Below, one piece after another: positions 8,120-18,070 of a stretch of 64,000 bases of DNA. Source of the DNA: JADMIH01 sp035274425 (lineage in GTDB: Bacteria > Chloroflexota > Chloroflexia > QHBQ01 > JADMIH01); assembly GCA_035274425.1 (NCBI GenBank), contig DATEOC010000058.1, positions 34,106 through 98,105 on the forward strand. The letters are read 5' to 3'. Position numbers and translations under genes: made by a program. The first letter of the stretch is position 1; each line of letters starts with the position of its first letter. Under the pieces are notes generated by a model that saw only the letters and a list, made by a program, of their open reading frames with translations, was not told the origin of the DNA and did not search any database.

Positions 8120-10972
8120 TTATCGAGTCGCTGCTACCTGGCAGCCGGGGAAGAAGGTGTTAGCCACGATCTTGGATGTTTGCCCACGAGTGGCGTTGTT
8201 ACCCCAGCGGAAGTATGGCTTGTTGTCAGGCCCGCAAGGCTCCCCCTCTGAACCGCACGGGTAGCCACCCATGATGCCCCTCGACGCGAGACGCTCTATC
8301 CACAGGTAGAATGTATTGGTGGGAGGCACGTCTTCGAAGGTCTGCCCCGGAGGTGTGTCATTATAGCCTGCCGCGTTAGAGACTATCTTGGAGATTTGTC
8401 CCCTTGTCGTGTTGGTATAGGGGCGGAAGTATGGTAAGTTATTACTTCCACAAGGCTCCCCTGGCCCGCCACATGGGTAGCCGCTGATATAGCCTCGATT
8501 GGCGAGGCGGTTTATCCAGTCGTAAAAAGTGCTGCCTGGTGGCACATCCTCGAAGAGCTGAGGTCCAGGGTCGTCCTCGAAGCCCGCGGAATTGGAGACT
8601 ATCTTCGCCAACTGCCCTCGCGTCACGTCGTTGTTCGGGCGGAAGGTGCAATCTGAGTAGCCGGATATGATGCCGTGATTTATGAGGCAGCGGACATAGG
8701 GGTAAAAGACGTTATCGACCGGCACGTCTGAAAAGACGTTTGTGGCGACCTTCTCTACGAGCGTCAGCTGCGCATCCTCGAAGCCATACTCGCCTACAGC
8801 CAACACCTCGCCGGGCGACACTACTGCTACTCCACTAAAGTAGTTGCTCCTTGAGCTGAGGTCGGTCGTTGTGACCTCTTCCCACTGAGCACCGCTCCAC
8901 CGCTCTACCAGTGTATGGGGTATCCCACCACTGAGGTAATTCCCTACAGCCCACACTTCACCCGACGAGGCCGCGTCTATCCCTATGAAGTAGCTGCTGT
9001 CACCGATGGCGGGGGTTGGGACTACATTCCACTGAGCGCCGTCCCAGTGGAGCGCAAGCGCCTGCCCCACGCCAGGGGGGCCCGCATAGCCTACAGCCCA
9101 TACATCATTCGCCGACAAGGCTGTGACCGCGAGCAGACGGTTGTTGTTCGTCCCAACGTTTGGACTGGTCACCCAGCTCCACTTCGTGCCGTTCCACCGA
9201 ACGATGTAAGTTTGAAAAGGACTGGAAGGTGTGCTGCGGTACTCGCCCACAGCCCACATATCGTTGTTCGATACGACCGCTATCCCTGCCAGGTGGCTGC
9301 TCTCATTGGGGTTGCCCGTTATGCTCGTATCCCGCACCCACTGCGCCCCATCCCAATGTATGATATGGGCAAGCCTGTTTTGGGGATCGCCGGTGTTCCC
9401 GGAGCCGACCGCCCACACATTGTCTGACGAAAGGGCTTCAACCGCTGATAGCGACATCGAGTAAGGGTGATCAACAGTGGGGACCACGCTCCATGTGTTG
9501 CCGTTCCAGTGCAGGGTAAGGGGCTGCTTGTAGCTCATCGAAATGTTAGCAACGTAATCGCCTACGGCCCATATATCATCTGGGGACGACCCCGAAATAT
9601 CGTAGAGGTAACCGGTATCGCCAGGGCCGTTGGGGCTGGGGACTATGCTCCATTGAGTACCATCCCAATGCTGAATCAGGGTCCTTGCCCGATATGCGCT
9701 GTAGTCATTCGTATACGGCGCATAATAGCCAACCGCCCAAATGTCGGTGGGCGAGAAGACCTCGATTGTGCGCAGTGTATTGTAGCCCGACATCCAATTG
9801 GGGCTTTCTACACGGTCCCACCCGGTGCCGTTCCACTTGAGGGTATAAGTAGTATCGGTCATGCTAACAACAGCCCAAAGAGTGCTCTCCGATAAGCCCA
9901 TAATTGTGGCGATATTTGTGTCTGGTGTAGAAACTACACTCCATCCAGTGCCATCCCAGTGAAGGATGCATCGTTGCCCGTTTGCAATGCCAATCGCATA
10001 CACGCTGCTGGTGGTAATCATTTGAACATCATATATTGACCCCACCTGGCTTGGCAGGGGGACAGATATCCAATTGCTGCCATCCCAATGCAACGTGAAG
10101 GGACCTGTGCCGCTCTGGAAGCCAACGGTCCATATATCGTCAGTGGCGAGAGCTGAGATAGCGTAGAGGCGACTATTTTGGTTCCAAACAAGGGGGCCAG
10201 AAATAACCGTAGCCCACCGTGTGCCGTCCCAATGTATACCTAAATTGCCTTCGCTACGTATATCGGGATGATCAGGAGCTCCGCCGTACCCTACAGCCCA
10301 GACATCGTTCGCGGAGACCGCATCGACTTCATAAAGCGTATTCTGCTCGAAACCGTCATAGCTCGCGAGAACGTTGGGGCTATCGATTCTGCTCCACGCG
10401 CTGCCATCCCAGTGCATCGTGAACGTTATGCGGCCCCCACCCACGGCCCATACATCAGTGGAGGAGACGGCGTCTATATCATATATCGTGGCAAACAGCC
10501 CAGGGGTTGGGACTCTGCTCCACTGAACCCCGTCCCAATGGAGTATAAGGATCCCATCGGAAGCATTACCTGCGGCCCAAACATCATTAGTAGAGACGGC
10601 CGAGATACCTCTAAACACAGACCAGGTCAACCCAAACGCGGGGGAAGGGACTATGCTCCAAGCAGTTCCATCCCAGTGCATTGTCAGCACGGCGCTATGA
10701 TAGCCCCCTGATGAGCCTACTGCCCAGACGTCATCAGGAGAGATCACTTCCACCTCGGTGAGGCTATTGGGGTTCGACGCACTATTAGGGCTTGCGATGA
10801 CCGTGGTTGTGCTACAGGCGACATTCGCTGTAACGGTTCCGTAGGCCTGGTCCCTCGCATCTGGTTGCTTATCAGCAAGGGCCGAGCTTGCGGCCAGTCC
10901 CGCGCAGAGCAGCAATCCGATAGCCGACAACAGAAGTGTCAGGCCCCTGTAGGTTACTATTCTCGTCTCCAT
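8120..10972 (-). CDS. Secreted 14-blade double-propeller protein with three SLH domains
   Basis: A 950-residue paralogue: N-terminal hydrophobic export segment (GLTLLLSAIGLLLC), 14 blades of DVWAVG type (some decayed to SVYAIG, TLWAVV, EVLAVG), and three C-terminal SLH domains. In the first SLH domain the usual CxxC is broken (RCLINHG) and a new Cys appears in SDCTF, where the paralogues have SDGTF. The other SLH Cys pairs (YPCGGPGEPCG, YPCGSEGEPCG) are kept. AAGGAG lies seven bases before the ATG. The last two SLH domains are nearly identical to those of the next two paralogues. Confidence 0.88.
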   Translation of the reverse strand: METRIVTYRGLTLLLSAIGLLLCAGLAASSALADKQPDARDQAYGTVTANVACSTTTVIASPNSASNPNSLTEVEVISPDDVWAVGSSGGYHSAVLTMHWDGTAWSIVPSPAFGLTWSVFRGISAVSTNDVWAAGNASDGILILHWDGVQWSRVPTPGLFATIYDIDAVSSTDVWAVGGGRITFTMHWDGSAWSRIDSPNVLASYDGFEQNTLYEVDAVSANDVWAVGYGGAPDHPDIRSEGNLGIHWDGTRWATVISGPLVWNQNSRLYAISALATDDIWTVGFQSGTGPFTLHWDGSNWISVPLPSQVGSIYDVQMITTSSVYAIGIANGQRCILHWDGTGWSVVSTPDTNIATIMGLSESTLWAVVSMTDTTYTLKWNGTGWDRVESPNWMSGYNTLRTIEVFSPTDIWAVGYYAPYTNDYSAYRARTLIQHWDGTQWSIVPSPNGPGDTGYLYDISGSSPDDIWAVGDYVANISMSYKQPLTLHWNGNTWSVVPTVDHPYSMSLSAVEALSSDNVWAVGSGNTGDPQNRLAHIIHWDGAQWVRDTSITGNPNESSHLAGIAVVSNNDMWAVGEYRSTPSSPFQTYIVRWNGTKWSWVTSPNVGTNNNRLLAVTALSANDVWAVGYAGPPGVGQALALHWDGAQWNVVPTPAIGDSSYFIGIDAASSGEVWAVGNYLSGGIPHTLVERWSGAQWEEVTTTDLSSRSNYFSGVAVVSPGEVLAVGEYGFEDAQLTLVEKVATNVFSDVPVDNVFYPYVRCLINHGIISGYSDCTFRPNNDVTRGQLAKIVSNSAGFEDDPGPQLFEDVPPGSTFYDWINRLANRGYISGYPCGGPGEPCGSNNLPYFRPYTNTTRGQISKIVSNAAGYNDTPPGQTFEDVPPTNTFYLWIERLASRGIMGGYPCGSEGEPCGPDNKPYFRWGNNATRGQTSKIVANTFFPGCQVAATR

Positions 10973-11048
10973 ATGCTATCTCCTTATGCGACGCGCTAAT
11001 GCGTTACACCGCATTAGCTTGCCAACACGAATCGCAAGCTGAAGTAAA

Positions 11049-13898
11049 TTATGGATTAGCAACCTGGCAGTTGGGGAAGAACGTATTAGCCACGAGCTTG
11101 GAGGTCTGCCCGCGTGTGGCGTTGTTCATCCAACGGAAATATGGCTTGTTGTCAGGCCCGCAAGGCTCTCCTTCTGAACCGCATGGATAACCGCCCATGA
11201 TGCCCCTCGACGCTAGACGCTCTATCGACAGGTAGAATGTGTTGGAGGGAGGCACGTCCTCAAAGGTCTGCCCCGGAGGTGTGTCGTTGTAGCCTGCCGC
11301 ATTGGAGACTATCTTGGAGATTTGTCCCCTTGTCGTATTGGCGTTGGGGCGGAAGTATGGCAGATTGTCGATGCCGCAAGCCTCACCTGGCCCGCCGCAG
11401 GGATAGCCACCGATGTATCCCCTGTTAGCCAGCCTGTTTACCCATTTATAGAAGGTGGTGCCATCAGGCACATCCTGAAATAGCTGCTCACCTGGATCGT
11501 CATTGAAACCTGCGGAGTTGGAGACTACCTTAGCCAGTTGACCTCGCGTGATGTCATTGTTGGGGCGGAATGTGCCGTCAGAGTAGCCTGAGATTGTTCC
11601 CTTGCAGACGAGGCACTGTACATAGGGGTAGAAAACGTTGTCAATGGATACGTCGGAGAATATCTGCGCGTTGGATAGATTGAAGTGCTCTATGAGGCTG
11701 TAGCTATTCTCCTGGGACTTATAGTTGCCCGCAGCCCATACATCGTTAGAGGCCAGCACATCTATGCCGTTCAAGTAACTCCCTTCCGCGCTTCCATCGA
11801 GGCTAGGTACGATTGTCCATCCGCTGCCGCCCCAGTGCATGGCGAGGGTCCTCGGTATGCCACCCGTGAAATAGTTACCTACGGCCCAGACATTATCGTC
11901 GGAAGGAGCGTCCACCTCTACGAGGAAGCTGATGTCTCCCGCGCTCGGGCTGGGGACTACGGCCCATTCCTGCCCGTCCCAGTGGAGCACAAGGGTCTGG
12001 CCCGTGCCTGCCGGGCCGTAATAGCCGACGGCCCACACGCTGTCGGGCGAGGCGGCGGATACTCCATGCAGGAAGTTGCGGTCGCTCCCGATGTTAGGGC
12101 TTGGCACGATGCTCCATTGCGCGCCATCCCAATGCACCGTGAAAGTGTGCTCATTGTCGCGCCCAACCGCCCATACGTCGTCTAACGATATAGCCACTAC
12201 CCCGTCCAGCCTGCTATTGTTGCTGGTAGCGGTGATTGGAGCGAGGTCCCACTGCGTGCCGTTCCAGTGCATCGTGAGAGGCAGGATCGTTTGGCCGGAA
12301 TCGGAGGTATGATATCCTACCGCCCAGATGTCATCGGCTGCCGTAGCGGAGATTGCATTCAGGTAATTGTTCGTGCCCAGGCCTCCCTCAAAGTTGGGAC
12401 TCGATACGACGCTCCACTCATCTCCATTCCAATGCTCTACGAGTGTGATGTAGCCGTTACTGCCACTATAGACGTACCCGGCAGCCCACACATCATAGGT
12501 GGAGATGGCAGTAACGGCATTGAGGGAATTAGACGGACGTAGGAGAGGGGTGGGTACGTTGCTCCACGCCAGCCCGTTCCAATGCTGGACCAGAGTACGC
12601 GTCCCGCTGCTGATACCGTAACCACCCACTGCCCACACATCGTCGGAGGAAATCGCGGCGACCCCGGCCAGATTGTTCGATTTTGTGGTGATGTTTGGGC
12701 TGGAGACTGTGGTCCACCCTTCCCCGTCATGGCGGAGCGTCAGCGTTCTGGCCCCCAGGTCAATAGGATCACGATACTCTCCAATTGCCCAAAGCTCGCC
12801 CGATGGCGAGGCCGTCACGTCATAAAGGCTCTCTGTGATCGCTGCATCACTCCAGCTCGTGCCATCCCAGTGTAAAGTGGTGCCCAGTCCCACGGCCCAA
12901 ACGTCGTTAGCCGCCAGGGCGGTGACCCTGTTGAGCCTGCCATACCCAGGATTAGACACTTCAGTCCATTGAAAGCCGTCCCAATGGAGAGTAACTGAGC
13001 GCTGCCGGGACGGATTGAAATCTTGATCCCACCCGACGGCCCATATATCATTGCTCGAGATAACTGCGATATCCCTTAGTGGACCTTCCCGAGCGTAAAG
13101 ATCAGGCGGCGTACTGGTCCGCGTCCAGGTCGAACCATTCCAATGCATTACGAGAGCTGCATAGTACCCTGACGTCGAGTTACCACCGCCCACGACCCAT
13201 ACGTCATTGGCCGCGACTACATCGATGCCGTATAGATCATTTTGTGGGGCGTGTTGCGGTATATCCATGCGGCTCCATTGGTTGCCGTTCCAGCGCATTG
13301 CGACTGAGATATAGTTTTGTTCCTCCTGATAGTAACCACCCACGGCCCAAACTTCGTTTGATGCCAACGCATCTATATCATTGAAGAGAGTGGCGGTAGG
13401 AAATTGAGAGGCATAGCTCTGACTCCAAGCCTGGCCATCCCAATGTATTATTTGGGTCAAGCCTGTAGCCCAAATGTCGTTAGATGCAATGGCTGTTACT
13501 GCGGATAGAGCGCCCTCGATGCCTGTAGGTACTATGGTCCACTGCGTGCCGTCCCAGTGCATGGTCAGCATTTTAGAGGAGCCGTGCACGTAATATCCAA
13601 CTGCCCAGATATCGTCAGGGGAGATTATCGCTATGCCCCTTAAAGTGTTAGGACCAATCGCACCTACATCCTCGCCAGGGAATATCTCCGCTATCGGGAA
13701 CGTACACGGGTTAGCGGCTTGATTCTGCGATGCGCCTGGTTTCGATTGGTCTTGGGCCACGCGAGAGATTATTGGCTGCCCTATGCCCGCGCCGCTAGCG
13801 ATTGCGCTGGCGCTGGCCGTCAAACCGACGCACAGCAAGAACCCAATCGCTGATAGCAAGATTGTCAGCTTATGCCTGGGCATTATTCTCAGCACCAT
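11049..13898 (-). CDS. Secreted 14-blade double-propeller protein with three SLH domains
   Basis: A paralogue of about 949 residues. I place the start at the ATG giving MVLRIMPRHKLTILL, because AGGAG lies seven bases before it; a longer frame to 13979 lacks a ribosome site. An export segment is followed by 14 blades and three SLH domains. Blades 11-13 (starting DVWAVGRDN, SVWAVGYYG, NVWAVGNYF) match blades 11-13 of the neighbouring 13982 gene position for position, indicating tandem duplication in register. The role is presumably cell-surface binding or scaffolding; no catalytic motif seen. Confidence 0.88.
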   Translation of the reverse strand: MVLRIMPRHKLTILLSAIGFLLCVGLTASASAIASGAGIGQPIISRVAQDQSKPGASQNQAANPCTFPIAEIFPGEDVGAIGPNTLRGIAIISPDDIWAVGYYVHGSSKMLTMHWDGTQWTIVPTGIEGALSAVTAIASNDIWATGLTQIIHWDGQAWSQSYASQFPTATLFNDIDALASNEVWAVGGYYQEEQNYISVAMRWNGNQWSRMDIPQHAPQNDLYGIDVVAANDVWVVGGGNSTSGYYAALVMHWNGSTWTRTSTPPDLYAREGPLRDIAVISSNDIWAVGWDQDFNPSRQRSVTLHWDGFQWTEVSNPGYGRLNRVTALAANDVWAVGLGTTLHWDGTSWSDAAITESLYDVTASPSGELWAIGEYRDPIDLGARTLTLRHDGEGWTTVSSPNITTKSNNLAGVAAISSDDVWAVGGYGISSGTRTLVQHWNGLAWSNVPTPLLRPSNSLNAVTAISTYDVWAAGYVYSGSNGYITLVEHWNGDEWSVVSSPNFEGGLGTNNYLNAISATAADDIWAVGYHTSDSGQTILPLTMHWNGTQWDLAPITATSNNSRLDGVVAISLDDVWAVGRDNEHTFTVHWDGAQWSIVPSPNIGSDRNFLHGVSAASPDSVWAVGYYGPAGTGQTLVLHWDGQEWAVVPSPSAGDISFLVEVDAPSDDNVWAVGNYFTGGIPRTLAMHWGGSGWTIVPSLDGSAEGSYLNGIDVLASNDVWAAGNYKSQENSYSLIEHFNLSNAQIFSDVSIDNVFYPYVQCLVCKGTISGYSDGTFRPNNDITRGQLAKVVSNSAGFNDDPGEQLFQDVPDGTTFYKWVNRLANRGYIGGYPCGGPGEACGIDNLPYFRPNANTTRGQISKIVSNAAGYNDTPPGQTFEDVPPSNTFYLSIERLASRGIMGGYPCGSEGEPCGPDNKPYFRWMNNATRGQTSKLVANTFFPNCQVANP

Positions 13899-13981
13899 GT
13901 TATGTCTCCTATTCTGCCACGCATACACGCATAAATGTGGCGTAACATACAAGCATACCAAAGTGATACCTCGCACCACAA

Positions 13982-16900
13982 CTATGGTTTTGCGGCAACT
14001 TGGCAGTTGGGGAAGAAAGTGTTAGCCACGATCTTAGAGGTCTGTCCACGAGTGGCGTTGTTCATCCAACGGAAATACGGCTTGTTGCCAGGCCCGCAAG
14101 GCTCCCCCTCTGAACCACATGGGTAACCGCCCATAATACCCCTGGAGGCGAGACGCTCTATCCACAGGTAGAATGTGTTGGAGGTAGGCACGTCCTCGAA
14201 GGTCTGCCCCGGAGGTGTGTCGTTATAGCCTGCCGCGTTAGAGACTATCTTGGAGATTTGCCCGCGTGTAGCGTTTGCATTTGGGCGGAAGTATGGTAAA
14301 TTTCCTGATCCGCAAGGCTCACCAGGACCTCCACATGGGTAGCCACCGATGTATCCCCTATTCGCGAGACGCTGAACCCAATCATAGAAGGTGCTGCCGG
14401 GCAGCACGTCTTCGAATAGCTGACCGCCGGGAGGCTCGTTGAAGCCTGCGGAGTTGGAGACTATCTTTGAGAGTTGGCCTCTTGTCACATCATTTCCTGG
14501 CCGGAAGGTACCATCAGAGTAGCCAGAGATGATGCCCTGGCAGGCAATGCACTGCACGAAGGGATAGAAAGTATTATCGGGGGGCACGTCGGAAAATATC
14601 TGGGTGCTGGAGCGCGTGAACTGTTGGATCAGTGTCCGTTCTAAGTATCCTTCAGTGTACCCGCCTACGGCCCATACTTGATTCGCCGATACCGCCTTCA
14701 CGCCATTTAGGTAGTTGTTTTCGGCATTGGCATTCGGGCTTGAGACTACGCTCCATGCGCTGCCGTCCCAATGCTCGACCAGCGTTCGTTGTATACCTCC
14801 GCTGTAATAGTTGCCTACTGCCCACACATCATTATCAGCCAGGGCGTCTACGCTGAGGAGGAAGCTGTTGTCTCCCACGTTAGCGCTGGGGACGACGCTC
14901 CACTGCGTGCCATCCCAGCGTAGCACGAGGGTCTGCCCCGTGCTGGAGGGGCCATAATATCCTACCGCCCACACGCTATTAGTTGACGCAGCGGATAGGC
15001 CGTGTAGGATGTTGCGGCTCGTGCCTACATTGGGGCTGGGGACGATAGTCCACTCTACCCCGTTCCAATGCATGGTCAGCGTGTGGTCGTTGTCGCGGCC
15101 TACAGCCCAGATGTCATCGGCGGCTATTGCTGCTATCTCGTCCAGCCTGTTGGTAGAACTGGTGGTTGGATTGGGTACTATGCTCAACTCGCTGCCGTTC
15201 CAATGCATTATCACAGTGACGGTCTGATCTGGATTGCCGCGTGGGACATAGTACCCTGCCACCCAGACATCGTTTGTTGATACGGCAGCTACTGAAGTAA
15301 GATAAACAGACTCTGCTTCGGAAATAAAAGGGGCCAAGATAGTTGTCCAAGTTGCGCCGTCCCAGCGCCGTACCTGGGGATATAGGAAGCCGGGTCTGCT
15401 ATATCCTACGGCCCATACATCACTGCTGGATAGCGCATCAACATCACTGAGACTGCCTACGTCACCTACCTGTGTCCATGCAGCCCCATCCCAGTGCAAA
15501 GCCAATCCTTTAGCTAGCCCATCGGTGGCGACATACTCCCCGACAGCCCACGCATCCTGCTCTGATACGACGTCTACTGAAGCTATGTAGTTCTTAATTG
15601 CTACGCTATTAGGGCTTGGGACTGATCTCCATTCGCCATCGCTCAAATGCTCCACTCGCGTCAGCGGGGAGCTAGAGCCAACAGCCCAAACATCACTCCC
15701 CGGAAGTGCTGCTATGTCTATAAGCCCGATGTTGCTGGTCATGGAGCTATTCCACTGAGTGCCATCCCAATGCAACACCTCATTACCCCCATATCCGGGC
15801 CATCCCAGGACCCACACGTCATCTGCCGCAACTGCGTCCAACGAAAAAAATCCGGCATATAGCTCTGAGGGGCCGTATACAAGACTCCATTGGTTTCCGT
15901 TCCAGTGCCAGACGGTGGTTCGATTAATACCGGCGGTTCCCACAGCCCAAACGTCGTCGGTAGCAACGGCATCAACCTCGGTAAAGGAGTTGTAGTTGCC
16001 TACGGCGGAAACAGGCACGATGGACCAGTCAACCCCGTTCCAGTGCAGGGCTATTATCCGGATAGTGTTGGCCGAGCTGTAGGAACCTACAGCCCATGCA
16101 TCATTGGCTGAGATAGCAGTTACGTCTGCGAGACTACTGAAGTCGTCACCAGGATTAGGACTTGATACCGTCGCCCATTGGGTGCCATCCCAGTGCATTA
16201 TCAGCGTAACAGTCTCATATGTACGCTGATAGGATCCGACAGCCCATACGTTGTTTGCAGACGTGCCTGCGACTCCCAGCAATCTTTCGTGGAGATATGG
16301 CTCGTTCAAGGTTGGGCTAGGGATAGTGCTCCACTCCTGCCCATCCCAATGCATCGTCAATGTTACATGGCCGGGCCCAGTGTGGCTATAGGTTCCCTGC
16401 CCCATGGGAGCCTCTCCGACAGCCCATACGTCGTTAGCGGAGAGGGCCGCCACAGCATTGAGCGCGCCATAGGTGGGTACGGAGTATACAGTCCATGCGG
16501 TCCCGTCCCAGTGCTCTATCAAGGCCTGGAAGCCCACAGAGCCTACAGCCCATACGTCGTTTGCGGAAACTGCGGCGACGGCTTTGAGTGAGTTTGCGTC
16601 CTGGATTACGTTGGGGCTGGTAATAATACTCCCCGACATGGCATTGCAAGCCAAGGGCGTAGGTATAGGTGTGGCTGTAGGGCCAGGCGAGACGATGATA
16701 CGCTTGAGGTCTCCCGGCGAGTATCCTCCCCCCTCTATGTAATAGAGCGCGCCGTCCGGGCCGGTCTCCAGGTCCATGTTACAGGTTACACCCTGAACGT
16801 CAGCTACCGAGGTCACTTGCGTGCGGTCTGCGCTCAGATAGAAGTGTCGCAGCACACCGTCGTTGTAGGAGCAGATGAATAGGCCGTTCTGCCAGGGCTG

Positions 16901-17842
16901 TATGTTCGCGCCTGTGTATACCTCGATACCTGTGGGTGCGACCGATGCACCTTCCGTGTGCCACATCGGCGGGATCGTGTTGTACGTGGGGTCGGGGTTG
17001 GCATCATCGCACGGGTAATTGGGACGCCAGCCGTAGTTATAGCCCCCCACGACTCGGTTCAGCTCATCGTCGCAGTCAGGTCCGTTCTCACTGGCGAAGA
17101 GGCGCGTGCCCGCCACGTCATCAAAGGTAAAGTCGAAGCTGTTGCGCAGTCCTATTGCGTAGAGTGATGGGAGCGCGCCCGTCGGGGTAAAGACCGGGTT
17201 GTCGGAGGGGATCGTACCATCCGAGTTGATGCGATGCACCTTGCCTGGCTTGACCGTTACGTCCTGGGCAGTCGCGGCGTTGTCGTCGTGCCCGATGGAG
17301 ACGTATAGCTTCCCGTCCGGACCGAAGTGGATATTGCCTCCCTGGTCTATTCCGGCGGTCTGTGGCGAGGAGAATATCACGGCGGGGTTGGAGCCGGTGC
17401 CGTTGCTCTCAACGAAGCGTATCACCTTGTTCTCAGCGACCTCACACTCTGAAGGGTCAGTGAGGTATACGTAGATATAGTGGTTAGCGTTAAAGTTGGG
17501 GTCAATAGCGATGCCGAGGAGCCTGCGGTCGATACAGCCGGTAAGGTTATCGCCTGTGAAGGTAATCACAGGTGCGGCTTGCAGGGTGCCGTTCGCGTAG
17601 AGGCGTACCGCGCCGGTCAGTTCCGTGAGGAAGAGTCGACCCTGGGGATCGAAAGCCATCGCGACCGGCGCGTTCAGGCCGCTCAGGACCGTCTGCACAA
17701 TCGCGCCTGCCGGCAGTGGCTCGCTTATTGTCACAAAGCGCTCTGAGGCATTAGTGGATGCCGTGCTCGCAGACAACACAAAACCGAGCAGCAGTCCAAA
17801 AGCCGCTAAGATAAACTTGCGCCTCTCTGCTATTGCTGCCAT
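13982..17842 (-). CDS. Secreted glucose/sorbosone dehydrogenase-like domain fused to 14 blades and three SLH domains
   Basis: About 1286 residues, the largest of the array. After a signal peptide comes a domain (about residues 35-385) typical of soluble PQQ-type glucose/sorbosone dehydrogenases: LNAPVAMAFDPQGRLFLTE, LLGIAIDPNF, HFGPDGKLYVSIGHDD, LYAIGLRNSFDF. Then a Pro/Thr junction, 14 DVWAVG blades and three SLH domains. The dehydrogenase-like part is itself normally a six-bladed propeller, so three propellers may be strung together. GGAGG precedes two adjacent ATGs; I use the second (17842), six bases from it. Whether PQQ or metal ligands are complete cannot be judged by eye. Confidence 0.85.
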   Translation of the reverse strand: MAAIAERRKFILAAFGLLLGFVLSASTASTNASERFVTISEPLPAGAIVQTVLSGLNAPVAMAFDPQGRLFLTELTGAVRLYANGTLQAAPVITFTGDNLTGCIDRRLLGIAIDPNFNANHYIYVYLTDPSECEVAENKVIRFVESNGTGSNPAVIFSSPQTAGIDQGGNIHFGPDGKLYVSIGHDDNAATAQDVTVKPGKVHRINSDGTIPSDNPVFTPTGALPSLYAIGLRNSFDFTFDDVAGTRLFASENGPDCDDELNRVVGGYNYGWRPNYPCDDANPDPTYNTIPPMWHTEGASVAPTGIEVYTGANIQPWQNGLFICSYNDGVLRHFYLSADRTQVTSVADVQGVTCNMDLETGPDGALYYIEGGGYSPGDLKRIIVSPGPTATPIPTPLACNAMSGSIITSPNVIQDANSLKAVAAVSANDVWAVGSVGFQALIEHWDGTAWTVYSVPTYGALNAVAALSANDVWAVGEAPMGQGTYSHTGPGHVTLTMHWDGQEWSTIPSPTLNEPYLHERLLGVAGTSANNVWAVGSYQRTYETVTLIMHWDGTQWATVSSPNPGDDFSSLADVTAISANDAWAVGSYSSANTIRIIALHWNGVDWSIVPVSAVGNYNSFTEVDAVATDDVWAVGTAGINRTTVWHWNGNQWSLVYGPSELYAGFFSLDAVAADDVWVLGWPGYGGNEVLHWDGTQWNSSMTSNIGLIDIAALPGSDVWAVGSSSPLTRVEHLSDGEWRSVPSPNSVAIKNYIASVDVVSEQDAWAVGEYVATDGLAKGLALHWDGAAWTQVGDVGSLSDVDALSSSDVWAVGYSRPGFLYPQVRRWDGATWTTILAPFISEAESVYLTSVAAVSTNDVWVAGYYVPRGNPDQTVTVIMHWNGSELSIVPNPTTSSTNRLDEIAAIAADDIWAVGRDNDHTLTMHWNGVEWTIVPSPNVGTSRNILHGLSAASTNSVWAVGYYGPSSTGQTLVLRWDGTQWSVVPSANVGDNSFLLSVDALADNDVWAVGNYYSGGIQRTLVEHWDGSAWSVVSSPNANAENNYLNGVKAVSANQVWAVGGYTEGYLERTLIQQFTRSSTQIFSDVPPDNTFYPFVQCIACQGIISGYSDGTFRPGNDVTRGQLSKIVSNSAGFNEPPGGQLFEDVLPGSTFYDWVQRLANRGYIGGYPCGGPGEPCGSGNLPYFRPNANATRGQISKIVSNAAGYNDTPPGQTFEDVPTSNTFYLWIERLASRGIMGGYPCGSEGEPCGPGNKPYFRWMNNATRGQTSKIVANTFFPNCQVAAKP

Positions 17843-18070
17843 CATGTCCCTCCTTCTACGCCTGGGTATCATGGTCTGCCGGTTGGGAGCTTATGGTTTG
17901 TACTATATGCTGTTATGTAAATTAACGTTTCAGTCCACGAAAAATTACCCCTCGTGGACATATCGTCCAGAATCGTGCCTGTAGTGTACAATGAAGGGTG
18001 TCAGAACCGTCTCAGTTAGAAAATACCAACTCTGAGATAGAGAATTTCAAGAGAATATGGAGAAGATGCA

